This document shows positions 20,816-32,015 of a stretch of 64,000 bases of DNA, piece by piece. The notes beneath the pieces were generated by a model. It saw nothing but the letters and a program-made list of their open reading frames with translations. It was not told the DNA's origin and searched no databases. The stretch lies in the NCBI GenBank assembly GCA_028386065.3, contig JAKUCV010007347.1:1-64000 (forward strand), written 5' to 3'. A program made the translations under genes and the position numbers. Position 1 is the stretch's first letter. Every line of letters starts with the position of its first letter. The stretch comes from Turnera subulata. Its lineage: Eukaryota; Streptophyta; Magnoliopsida; Malpighiales; Passifloraceae.

Positions 20816-23737
20816 TGTAACGGCCCAGGTAAAAATTTATGTTTTTACCGGGACTGTAAAAGCTTTGTACAGTAATTTACCGAATAAAAATAATCTTGGG
20901 TAATTATTTTCAGGTAAATTGTGCATCGGATTCGGAAACCGACCCTTACCCCACGTTGTAGATTTTTCTGCGGATTTTACGGACCAGAGTTGGTATTTTT
21001 CGGGTCCAGGATTCTTAAGAAAAGTCAGTTTTAACCTTAAAATAACGGACCAGAAATAAAGTAAAGTGGGTATCTTAGTTATTTGCTGGTCCGGACGATA
21101 CCCGCTCAAGTGTGTGTAACACACTTACACACGTTTTTCTCCTGCCAGGTGAAGCTTCTTCTTCACCGTGAAGCACCACCCGACAGCCTTCTCCTTCTCC
21201 TGCAAGATGAAAAAAAAAAATTCTTCCTTACACCTCGTTCTTTCTTCTGCCTGAAGCCCTTGAAGTTTCCCCTGCAGCTTCCCTACTTATGTCTTTCTGG
21301 ACGCTGCAATATAAAAAAAACTAACCACTGCCCTTACTTGCTGCAAACAAACACTACTAACTTACGTTACACCCTCTACAAGAAAGAAAACCTCTGCCCA
21401 GTTCTTTCTCACACTGCAAAATTACCAATATTAAAAAAAAGAAACAAAAAAACAAAACAAACAACAAACACTAAACACGCAGCACCACCCACGCCATCGC
21501 ACCAGCCACCACCTCCCTCCTTTCCGCGCCGCGCCGACCAGCCGAGGCAGGCAGGGGCTAGCCGCCGTCTTCTCCTCCCTTCCTCTCGCTTCGCTGCCGC
21601 CTGGAGTCGTCATCACCGCCGAACCTTGCAGCGCCTTCCTCTCCGCACGCGACAGCCCGAGCTTGCTTCCTCCTTCGCACCCGTCGCCGTCTTCGTCTCC
21701 TCCCCGTGCCAGTCACCGCTCGCGCCACCTCGCCTGCTCGTCGTCTCGCCGTGCCACATCGCGCAGGTAAGCCCCGTGAAGAAGATGAACAGTCCATGCA
21801 TGGGCTGTCTTTTTTTTTTTGTTTTTGTGTGCATGGGCTGCACTATTCACATGGACCTGGGCTTCCTATTGGGCTTTGAGTTTTAATTGTTGGAGTTAGG
21901 TGTTGGGTTTGGATTAGGCACTTTGGGCTGGGCTTGGACCTTGGCCCAGTCCGAATTAATTTAAAAAAATAAAACAAAATAATAATGATAATAAGAATAA
22001 AAATAGAGGAATGTATGTAGTTCTGGGATTATAAAAAAAGAAGAGGAAATTTCTGGGAAATAGGTAATAACTCTGGGAAAGAAATTGAATGGAAAAAGAA
22101 GTAATAATATGGTTGTTAATTATAATTTTTCTACTAGAGAATAATAAAAAGTAATACAAATACATATCTTTAGAAAATAAATAATTACTTATTTTGAGGA
22201 GTAACACATAAATAATGATACCTTGGGTATATATTTATAATCTTTAGATATGTGTATATAAATTTTATTTTTGGAAAATGCATATAACTAGTATATAGTT
22301 ATGTTTTAGGAATAGTTATTTAGTGTATAATATAACCCTTTGATTCCATTGATGTTATACTAACACCATTCATCCCATAAGGGTGTACACTATGAAAATG
22401 AGTACATACGATTAATTTCTAGAGGGATTAATTTATGATAACTATAATTTTTGGAAAAGAAAGTAAGTAATGGACATAATAATCTTATGGAAATATTTTG
22501 GAAAGGGTATTATCAAAGTAATTCCGGAATAATAACCAGGTATAAATATAGTATAGAATTTCGACGCAGAAATAATAAATAGTGAATGATGATGATAATG
22601 GGGTTCACCGGGACGTAAACGAAACAGTTGGGCTTTATTCTTACGGTATAGCATCATTTGCATTTATGTGCATCTTATGTGAGTATGTGTTATTATTTGC
22701 CATATAGGAGCCGATAACGAACAGTATCCCGAGGAACCGGAGCCGGGACAATTTGAGGACTTCCAAGAGTAGGAAAATCGGCTAAGGTGAGGATGGATAA
22801 CCTTTAGTATGTTGCACATGATACTGTGTTTGTTTTCTGTGATTATCTTGCCTGATTGAACTGCTGAGCCATTTGAGTTTAATTGTGGTATCATTGCTGT
22901 TGTTGTTGATTTGATGATTGTGAATTTATTGATATGATGAGATAATTGGATAATTGGAAGTTGTGTTGACGACTTATTTGTCACTAGGAAAGTAGTGGTA
23001 TGACTGGTAGGTTAGAGACTGTTTTGTGGTGGCTATGATCTGGGTTACTTATGATTAAGCATGTCTATGCTTGGGATGTCTATCCCGTTATTATATTTTT
23101 GGGATGTCTATCCCTGGGTTACTATTTTGGGATGTCGATCCCTGGATTGATCTAGCACCCGGAACATGTTGATAACCAGGTCTGACCCCTAGCTTCTCCA
23201 GTGACAGGGCCCGAAAGATAAAATTGGTAATAATAAGCATTCTTTTGGACTTGGCTCAGTTGTTTTTCTAGTTGTTTCTTGATATGACTTTTGCTGGAAT
23301 TTTACTTTGAAAGTATTGTGTTGCCTGCATATTTCTGTTTATCCTTCGTCGGTGAGCACTTCGGACTCACCCCTCGCCTGCGGGGTTTCATCCCGTAGGA
23401 TGAGTTGCTCCTAGTACAGGTACGTGGTTCGGCCAGCTGCAGTTTCTACTCCACCAGACCCCGGATCCATACCTCCGCTGCATCTCATTCTAAGTCTTCC
23501 GCTGCTGATATTTTATTTGCTGCTGTATCATGTGTGATTTGCTTTGCGATATCACGTATTGTATGTTTCTGCTACTGCTGTTGTGATTTGAATAATGGTC
23601 CCCGGGATCGGGTGACAGATGATGTATTTGAGATTGCTTGTATTGTATTTTGTAATGTATGTGCTGTCTGCTACTGTAATAAGAACAGTTCTGGCACGTG
23701 TTTACTGTGTACGATAAATATGGTTCGGGGCGTTTCA
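20816..23737 (+). mobile_element. Solo LTR, Tekay-like, plus strand
   Basis: Starts TGTAACGGCCCAGG, ends CGGGGCGTTTCA, 2922 bp. Flanks GGATT (20811-20815) and GGGTT (23738-23742) are an imperfect 5-bp duplication. It lies inside the CCG-rich leader of the older minus-strand LTR. It carries a CT/CCG-rich leader, a donor-like CGCAGGTAAGCCC at ~21762, hairpin units at 23058-23142 and the conserved double hairpin at ~23350-23400. No internal domain. Confidence 0.88.
23058..23142 (+). repeat. Hairpin units in solo LTR
   Basis: AGCATGTCTATGCT (23058), GGGATGTCTATCCC (23073 and 23101) and GGGATGTCGATCCC (23129): same loop, stems changed in pairs. Confidence 0.8.
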
Positions 23738-24606
23738 GGGTTGCAGGCGGCGGCGACGACGAGTAGGGGCGGCGACACGCGAGGAGGCACGGGCGGAGAC
23801 GAAGGGCGACGGCTGCAGGTGGACGGCAGGGAGCGCTCGGCTGCTGGTCGTGGTTGCAGCTGTCGTCGGCGAGGGAGGATGGGAGATGGGACGGTCAGGT
23901 GAGGCGACGAAAATAAGGCTCGGGTTCGTCACACGTCGTCCGACGGCGCGACGCGAGGGAGGCGAAGGCGGCTCGTCTCGGCGACTGCAGAGAATGAGGA
24001 TCTGCAGGAGAGGCGTGCAACGGTGGTGGCGCGTGTGAAGAAGAAGAGGAGGTTGGTGGCCGGCGGTGGTGTTGGTGTGTTTGTTGGTTTTTGTTGTTTT
24101 TTTTTTCTGTTTTCATCTCTCTTTTTTTTTTCTTTTTGGTTTTGTTTTTGCAAAGGAGCAAGGAAGGTACGGGTTGTGGAATTTTGCTGAGGAATGAAGA
24201 ATTGGTTGCAGGTTGAAGAAGAAGGGGTGATAGTGTAATGGAAGTAGGGAAAGAAAAAAAATGAAAAAAAGTTTCACAAGTTACACAGATGAGTCACGGA
24301 TAGCACAGGGAGGGGGTGGCTGCGTGACCCAATCATACAGTCGTGTCCCGTCCAGACCAGAAAATAACCGATATCCCCTTAGTTATTTTCCGGTGTGATT
24401 TTTCTGAGAATTCCGGGACCCCAAAAATACCGACTTAGGTCCGAAAAATCCACGAAAAAATCACGAGCGCGGGAAAACTCTCGGTTTCGAAAAAAGACTC
24501 CCGATTTACCTTGAATTAATTACCCAAGATTAATTCAACAGTAAATCACGGTAAAAAGACATCTACAGTCCCGGTAAAAATCAAAAATTTTACCCGGGCT
24601 GTTACA

Positions 24607-24890
24607 TATATTTTCCTATTTTTTGGCTTATTGTTTTTTATTAATTTTAAGAATTATTTATTATTTTCATGTTTCGATTTATTGGCATTGTGTTAGTTTT
24701 TTTTTTATTTTCCACATTTATACATTATTTTCCTATTTTAATTGTTTTGGCATTGTGTGTTTTTTTTAATTTTCCAGAATTATTTATTAGTTTCATGTTT
24801 TTAATTTTTTAGGCATTGCGTCAGTTTTTTTAATTTTCCAGATTTATACATTATTTTTTTTGTTTTAATTTTTTTTGGCATTGTGTTTGT
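24607..24890. repeat. T-rich Helitron 2 sequence
   Basis: Repeated TTTTTGGCATTGTGTTAG / AATTTTCCAGAATTATTTATTA units; continues the sequence interrupted at 9138. Confidence 0.6.
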
Positions 24891-26225
24891 TGATGAGCAT
24901 GAAATTACACTATTTTTACAGCATGCACTGTAGCTTTTGGGCTTTGCATTTAGCATCATTTCATGCATTTAGATAGGAAATCACCTGCTTTTACACCAAG
25001 TTCTACTCTCTTAGCTCTTGTTTGTTTTCAGGTGCAATTAGGTCCTTTTTGGAGTGGATTTTTGACGATTAAGGCTTAAGAACAGTGAAACGCTGCTGCA
25101 TGCCCAGTTCCAGTTCGAACTGCACCAGCGACAGCGTCCAGATTCAAGATGACAGCGGCACTGGCGTCAAAGTCCCGATTTTTATAATTAATTTGGAGAC
25201 TTGCACCTAAATTCAAGGAGACTTTATTGAAGATCGCGTGGACACTTCTTGGAAGGAAAGAAGACCTTTTGCTGCTAGGTTTTGAGAAGAAAACTTATTT
25301 TCCAAGGCTTAGGGTTTTGTTGAAGATTTTATTCTCTATAAATAGAAAAGAACAAAACCCTAGTAGATCAATCTTCGACTTCTCTACTTTCTGGAGCAAA
25401 AACACATTGCTTTCAGAGCAGGAGGAGCTTGAAGAACCCGATTGAAGCAAGTGAAAACCTTAGGTTCATATTTTGATAGCATGTTGCTGTCACCTATTAC
25501 TTTGTTTGTTGTTCTTAGTTTCTTCATGAACTAAATTCCTTAATCTAGGTTTATGGGATGTAGCTACAGTTATGTTTGAGTAATAATTCGTGTTTTGGCT
25601 TTTATTGTTCGTTGTCACCTTGATTTGTGTTTGGAGAACTTAACAGCACGCACGGCCTGATCACCTTCTTGCGCACCTTAGACGACCTAGCGAAGCACTG
25701 AACAGGAGAAGTTAGGAAATCTGATCGTTCCATACACAACTCTATCCTAACTATTGTCGAGAGAGATTTTTAGGGTAGTTGAGGATTTAGCACTTAGTAC
25801 AGCGCCTACTGCACCCTGGGACAGGCAACACTGGCGAACAACAGGTTGTTCGGGACTAGGGTAGGTTTACAATATCAGTGAACAACTGGTTGTAGATGAT
25901 ATAGGCTAGGTGGCCCTACAAGGTAGACGAATAGGTTAGCTGAACTATAGTTTTATCACTTAGACAGTGTCGCTGTAGTGAACCCCGGACAACCTAGGTT
26001 TCTTTATTACTGCATCACCTCACCAGTACACGCTGTTTCTTTATTTACTATTTATTTACTTTATTTTCTCTGCCTATTACTCTCACCAATTCGATACTTT
26101 ATTTACTTGTCATTTTATAGTCTAATCGATCGAAAGCTCTAAGGATTGTTATTTCGTAGTCCTTGTGATTCGATCTTGTTTACTACAGCAACGCTGTGCA
26201 CTTGCAGCCGGTTTTGCGACGAACA
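24891..26225 (+). mobile_element. Solo LTR, probably Tat/Athila-type gypsy
   Basis: 1335 bp starting TGATGAGCATGAAATT and ending TTGCGACGAACA, flanked by the perfect 5-bp duplication TTTGT (24886-24890, 26226-26230). A TATA box CTATAAATAG lies at 25336-25345. No coding potential. The TGATGAGC start is common in OTA-clade (Tat/Athila) LTRs; the lineage is inferred from that alone, and orientation from the TATA box. Confidence 0.82.
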
Positions 26226-26327
26226 TTTGTTTTTTTAATTTCCCTGAATTATTTTTTTTCGTGTTTTAATTTTTTGGGCATTGTGTTAGTTTTTTTAATT
26301 TTCCAGATTTCTACATTATTTTCCAAT

Positions 26328-26782
26328 TGTTGTAAAAATGAAGGTGAAATGCACCTTGATGGTGGTAATATTAACTTGATGGTAATAATACACCTTTGTA
26401 AAAATACACTTTTGATGGTAATTTTACAAATAAAGAAATAATATAATTACAACAATGATGAAGGAAGCTTAAAGGAGGGTGTGTAGGAATATGAAGAGAG
26501 TAAGATTATGATGGGAAATCAAAGGTAGAAATATGATGAATGAAGGGGGTATTTATAAGTGAAAATGGGAGGATAAAAACAAATAAATTAGGTTGGATAA
26601 TATGTATAAAATCACGTGGATTTAGGTAATGGAGATGAAGACAATGGGGGTAGATAGGTAGATAAAAATATCCATGTGAAAGTTAGGTGTATGGTAAAAT
26701 ATTTTACCAGGGGTAAATTCGGGCATGGTAAAAATCAGTTTTACTGGATGGTAACAATGACATTCACCATTTATTTATAACA
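26328..26782 (-). repeat. 3' LTR of copia element 1
   Basis: Minus-strand start TGTTATAAATAAATGG, end TTTTTACAACA. The adjacent CAAGGGGGAG on the minus strand (26783-26793) is the polypurine tract. Confidence 0.88.
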
Positions 26783-26793
26783 CTCCCCCTTGA

Positions 26794-29700
26794 ATGTCAT
26801 TATACCTTGCGTAGAATACGCTTGGGAAGAACTGCCTCGTTAAAAACCTTACCAAGAAAAACCCAGTGGGATAAAAATTTGGTGAAGGGAAAAAGAGTGC
26901 AGTGCGTATTCTACTCCCCCTCATTTTGGCCTCCCTTGATTTCTTGATGTCGTCGCATACCAATCTTCTTTGTCAATCTTTGGTGACATATGCTTTGTCC
27001 GTTCACTTTTGATGTATCACTCCTTTAATTGGGCAATATAGGCAGCATTATCTTCATAATTTGTTGTTGGAAACATCTTCCTTGCCCTCTTACTTTTGTG
27101 GTCCCGATAATATAGCAATTTCATGTGTAAAGTTATAGCAGATGTCCGTTTGTGCTTTATGTGGATCAAATAAAGGACTTGCATCTGCAAAACCAACTAT
27201 ATTCTCTTCGGGCTTATAGGGTTAATATAATACCATGTCTATTATATCCCGAAGATAAGAGTATAATCATATCTTGCCAATAGGCTTATGGAAAAAGCTT
27301 CAGGCTTTATATTCCTAGCGATATAAATTTTCACTTAGATAGGGTACTTTAGGACCAATCATTTGGAAGCTTCTTCAGGAGTTCCAAAATATTTGAATTA
27401 TAAAAATAATAGAAATTCATATATAGATATGAATCATCAACATAAGCGATAATAGTGAATTTACGCATATACTTATTTATACTATTCATACCCAAATTGG
27501 TTCAAACCATGTAAAGATCAATTTAGCTTAATTTTGTATATTTCCGAGAATTAGTTGCTTCAAGCAACTTGAATCCTTCAGGGATTCTTGTGTATTTCTC
27601 ATGACTTATGGATCTATAGAAATAGGCTGTAATAGCATCCATTAGATGTATTTCTAATTCTTTTCATATAATGACAGACTTATTAAAATAATTGCATCCA
27701 CCACATGGGAGTATTTCTCCTCACAATTAATACCAGGTCATTTGGGTAAAATTTTGTGCTATAAACCGTGCTTTATATCTTATTATTTATTTCTTTTCCC
27801 GCACAAATACCTAGTTAATGACTGATTGATTTTACACCATCTGGTGTACGTACAGGTCTGAAAATTTCTCGCTTCACAAGCGAGTCCAACACAGCCTTAA
27901 TTACATTTCTCTATTTTGGCCAATCATTTATGCGCCTACATTCATCAACAGACAGTGGCGGATCCAGAAATTTTTCCCAGTGTAAGCAAAAAAAAGAACA
28001 CCAAAAATAATTATACATCCCATAAATATATAAAATAATTACACTTCAATGAAAAATTTCCGCATTGTGCTTAAAAAAACCTTTCCATTGTGAAGGAAAA
28101 AAAATTAAAAAATTGTTTTTTTTAATATATTGTATAACTGAAATAACAAAGGAATAAAAGAAAGCAACAAACTGAACGGATTAACTTACTACTAATTAAT
28201 AATTGATTGTCTTTTTTACACAAAGGAAAGAGAAAAATTGAATATAGGTCAAAGCTCTAAGTATTGTCTTTCATTCATTCTACTTTTAATGATTGTCTTT
28301 TTTTTGTCTTTCTTTCATAAAAAGAAAAATAATTAAATTCATGTCAAAGCTAAAATGATAGTACGTAAAATCTTTTATCATATTTAGAAGACATTAAAAT
28401 CAAAATTTAACAACACTTGTGTGATGAGATTTATTTAACAAAATCTTCATTATCCAGAAGAATGAAGGTGGGAAAGAAAAGAAAACGGAAAATAATAGAT
28501 AGAGAGGGAGAGAAGTCAGATTTGTTGAGGAAAAAAAAATCAGCTTGTAGGTTTATAACTTTGGGCTAGGTTTATGGGCTTTTATTTTCTTTTTAAATTC
28601 AGTGTAGGCAAAAATAAATTAAATAAGTGTTATGGGTTAAAAAATTTGAGGACCAAATTATTTTTTTTCTTTTTTTATAGGAGCCAGTGTAGTCACCTGC
28701 CTACAGTGACTACACCGTGCATCCGTCACTGTCAACAGATGTAGGTTCATGATCCTCATTTTATTTTGCGCTATTTTATAAATAAAACAAGTATTCCGTC
28801 GATGGTTATTTTACGTCGGTTCCATCTTATTCCTGACACTGAATAATTAATCGAGATCTCATCATTTTCATGTGTTTCTTCTGGAACTTTATCAATTGTG
28901 TTAGAAACCTCTTCTGAAGGATTTTTCTCTTCTTGAGGACTTTTAATATGAATCTCTACTGGAGGTCTTATTTTCTTACTAGGGCCATCTTATCTCTTTG
29001 CTCTTTTTTCTTTATTGAGATTTTTTTTTTCTTTTGGAACCGAGTATATTCTATGCTTCTGGCATACTTTAGATTCATTTGCATACTTTAATTGTTCTTC
29101 AGGAACATCAATTTTGAGCAGGAGCATTTGCAGCTGGTATATAATATATGGTCATACTTTTCAAATAAATATATCTGGCAATTGACTTACTTATATTTTG
29201 CAAATGAATCATCTTTTGAACTTCAGGTTCACACAAATTTGTTTGAGGATCAAAATTAGATATTGATATGTATTTCAATAAACTCTTGATCCAGCTGCTT
29301 ATTTTCTCCCCCTTATGTTGGGTAAACTCTTTCATCAAATTAATAACCAACATACCCAACATACACAATATATATTCCCAGTCTTCTTTAAGGACCAATT
29401 TTACTATGCTGTGGTGGAGCATTATATACTGTACAACCAATGGTCCGAAGATGGGAGATACTAGGTTCGTGACCATGAACCAATTAAATGGGGAGATCTT
29501 ATGATAACTTGTTGGCTTGATGCACACAAGTACTGTTGCATGTAAAATACCATTTTCTCAAAACAGTAAGATCTCATTAGCAATGGTCTTGCAATCAATT
29601 AGAAATATTTAATGAATGATTCACCTAGATCGTTTTAGGTATGAACATAAGCTACAGGATGTTTAACCATTATTTCTAACAATATACATTATCCACTGAA

Positions 29701-30230
29701 GAGATACAAGAGTATTATCAAGACATATAGTCTTTATAAAATAATTAGGGATGTGTATCTGCAATTGGCTTAATCATAATAAGCGCGCAATATGCCAACT
29801 TGCGTCTAATAAGCACACAATAAACCATCTAGTCGATGCATCGATTAAAACAATAAAATTACCTAGATGGTTAACATGGCGGATTTATTAGTCCGCATAC
29901 ATGTCCCTGAATTATTTTCCAAAAACTTGCTGGTGATTCAAGGCCAACCTCATCATAGGAAGGCCAAACAATTAATTTGTTTTTCCGCAGCAAACAAACA
30001 CATGGAAATTCATTGATTGTAAAAATTTTTGGTTTTCCAATGAATGACCAAATAAATTTCGCGCATCATTATTGATCCGGGATGCCCCAACCGGTCATGC
30101 TAAATAATAAATCAATGAACCAACTTCAAGTTGGTGCCAGCTTCAAGCTGCTATATATGTGCCAATTTTAAGCTCATAACTGTCACTCATGATGGGAAAA
30201 AGATTAGAATGATTGAGCAATAATAAATGT
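26794..30230 (-). pseudogene. Copia 1 pol remnant (pre-integrase to RNase H)
   Basis: Minus strand, heavily decayed. Recognisable pieces from right to left: HDRLGHPGSIMMR pre-integrase motif near 30060-30110; integrase C-terminal region ~29200-29530 (frames resembling HKISPFN...HGHEP and CEPEVQKMIHLQNI); linker near 28860-29110; reverse transcriptase 27400-27870 with RPVRTPDGVK, MDAITAYFY and the catalytic AYVDD near 27430-27460; RNase H VGFADASPLFDPHKA near 27158-27215. Just after that, 26800-26940 holds the untranslated stretch typical before copia polypurine tracts. Multiple stops in each domain. Confidence 0.78.
27953..28731. mobile_element. hAT-type MITE in copia 1
   Basis: Terminal inverted repeats CAGTGGCGGATCCAG... 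and (reverse complement of the right end) CAGTGACGGATGCAC..., flanked by a perfect 8-bp duplication TCAACAGA (27945-27952, 28732-28739). 779 bp, no ORF. Same family as 52084-52995. Confidence 0.9.
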
Positions 30231-30395
30231 GGCGGCAAAATTTTCCAAAAGCAAATCCTCGAAGATCGAAAAGCTTTGGAGTTTTTTGAAAAATAATGCA
30301 AATTTTTAATTACCGAAAAATCTTCTGGATCTTTTCGGAGACAGAAAAAGGGTCCACGTTTGAAAAAACTGACACCTTGCTTTCTAAGCTCAGAC

Positions 30396-30404
30396 TATAA
30401 AAAG
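30396..30404 (+). promoter_or_regulatory. TATA box of antisense ORF in copia 1
   Basis: TATAAAAAG, ~60 bp before the ATG at 30463. The homologous minus-strand gene in element B has TATAAAAAG ~85 bp before its ATG. Confidence 0.55.
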
Positions 30405-30462
30405 GGGGAAGATATATGTGGTAGAGACATGAAAAATTAGAAAAACACAACAAGATAAGAAA

Positions 30463-31162
30463 ATGTCTTCCCCGGCTACTGTCTTTTTTTTTTGTTGAGG
30501 GTGCCTCTCTAGGAAGGAGGAATAGGTTAGCATATAGTATGGTGAATGAGCAGGTGAATGAGCAGCAAGAGGAATTACTGAGTGAACTCGCAAGAATTCC
30601 TCGTTTGGCTTTTGTTGATAAGCTATATTCATCTAGGTTCTTTGTGACTCCTATGGAAGAAACTTTCTTCCTAGAGGACCAAGGCAATCTAAGGGCTTTC
30701 TTTTATGGCTCAACTAATTCTATTATGTTTTTCATATCTGATAGACTGCAGGAATTCCAGCTAGAGCCTACTTGTCAGTTTCTGAATCAAAGCAGTTATT
30801 ATCAAATTTCCATGATGGCTCGGAGTGTACTGAGGGTGTTTGGGTTACCACCTACATGGCCTAAGGTACGACTGTTACTATGGAATTGCAGGGGTGTGGC
30901 CAAAAGATCTCAAGATTTCGTGCGTACCTTAAGGGATCTGAAGAATCAGTACAAGCCCAACATGGTATTGATTACTGAAACCTTATGGCAACCTGCAGAG
31001 AATCATGGAGTAATACCACTCTGTTTTCCTCCAACAAATCGGTTTGAGCTACCTGGAGAAAACAACATAGGTGGTATGTGGTTCTCCTGGAACGAGAGTG
31101 TTAGGGTCAACATCAACAACGAGGCTCAGAGTTTTAGAGTCAATGTTGTACCCAACAGATAA
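30463..31162 (+). pseudogene. Antisense ORF with half of a LINE-type endonuclease fold (copy in copia 1)
   Basis: Starts MSSPATVF at 30463. A run of ten T (30484-30493) shifts the frame, after which an uninterrupted frame runs to 31162 (207 residues from the internal ATG at 30539). The N-terminal ~110 residues (FVDKLYSSRFFVTPMEETFF, FYGSTNSIMFFIS, LNQSSYYQISM) match nothing I know. The C-terminal ~100 residues carry WNCRGV, a TLRDLKNQYKPNMVLITET stretch and GGMWFSWNESV. This is the pattern of the N-terminal half of the plant L1-LINE endonuclease/exonuclease/phosphatase domain; the C-terminal catalytic half is absent. It lies between gag and pre-integrase of copia 1, on the opposite strand. 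Homologue: 35699-36382 on the minus strand. Confidence 0.7.
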
Positions 31163-31189
31163 ATAATTATTTCAACTTTTGTATGAGAA

Positions 31190-32015
31190 AAATTCCTCTA
31201 TATGGATATTCTCAGGTAATGGATCCATTATGCAATAATAATATGCATGTTTTCCCTTAGACTTGCCATTGTTATAACCATTATGGTCATAGTAATTAAA
31301 ACAATTTCATCCATATCCACGGCAACAGGCACAATTATAATTAAACTATCTCATTCGCTTCAGGGAATAGAGCATAGTTAAATCAACGGGGATCCATGAT
31401 AATTTCTTTTATTACTGTAAGTAGGAATTTTTTTACTCTTCAATAGTATATGCTCTTCCAGAGTGTAAATATATGATCTTCTAGATCATGGTAAGGCTTG
31501 TGCTCTTCTGGAGCATGTTAGAACTCATGCTCTTCTGGAGCGTATTAACATGTTACTTATGAATAATTTCCGTTTATTGAAACGAAATATGTCATCGCAT
31601 TGTCTCCAGGACAAATGCCTGAGTTATTATTCTAGAAACGATAGTTTCATGTTCACTTTAAATATTTAACAGTTATAACATGCTGTAAAGTAAACATAAT
31701 GTAATAAAATATAACACTCAATAATAAAGTAGAACATAAAATAAGATCATACAATATATATTTGGCTTACACCTTCAGGGTAAGTAAGATAAGAACAATA
31801 TCCATCTTCTGGTGGTCATATCCATCTTCTGGTGGTCATATAATATCCATCTTCTGGAGGTTTATATTTTTCTTCAATTTTTATTCAAGGATCTGCAGAA
31901 TCTTTTGACAGTAAGACATCCGGTCTTAGTTTTATTTTTCTTTTATTGAGTCTTCTAGACTATGAGCTTTTAAATTCATTTCAGCGCCCATGACAAATTT
32001 CTTTCGGAAATTTCA
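31190..32015 (-). pseudogene. Copia 1 gag remnant
   Basis: The minus strand shows a decayed Gly/Asn/Tyr-rich gag tail near 31240-31340 and no intact frame. A short direct repeat TATCCATCTTCTGGTGG occurs at ~31799, 31819 and 31842, and a GAGCATGTTAGAACTCATGCTCTTCTGGAG-like palindromic repeat lies at ~31450-31545. Otherwise non-coding. Confidence 0.5.

Larger units (their letters stand above)
9139..24606 (-). mobile_element. Solo LTR of a Tekay-like gypsy element, minus strand, split by two insertions
   Basis: The minus-strand LTR starts at 24606 (TGTAACAGCCCGGGTAAAA) and ends at 9139 (CGGGGCGTTTCA). It is flanked by the 5-bp duplication TATAT at 9134-9138 and 24607-24611. The LTR is in three pieces: 9139-11345, 20162-20815 and 23743-24606, ~3.7 kb in total. 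It is interrupted by the complete element at 11346-20156 and the solo LTR at 20816-23737. No primer binding site, gag or pol sequence of this element is present, hence a solo LTR left by LTR-LTR recombination. Confidence 0.88.

Noticed and set aside
29108..29527. 139-codon minus-strand frame
   Set aside because: It is a decayed copia integrase segment, covered by the pol remnant.
30463..31162. Simple LINE insertion as explanation of the endonuclease-like ORF
   Set aside because: No poly(A) tail, no reverse transcriptase, and both copies start with the same TATA box and unknown N-terminal domain and stop at the same point; a LINE fragment alone does not explain this.
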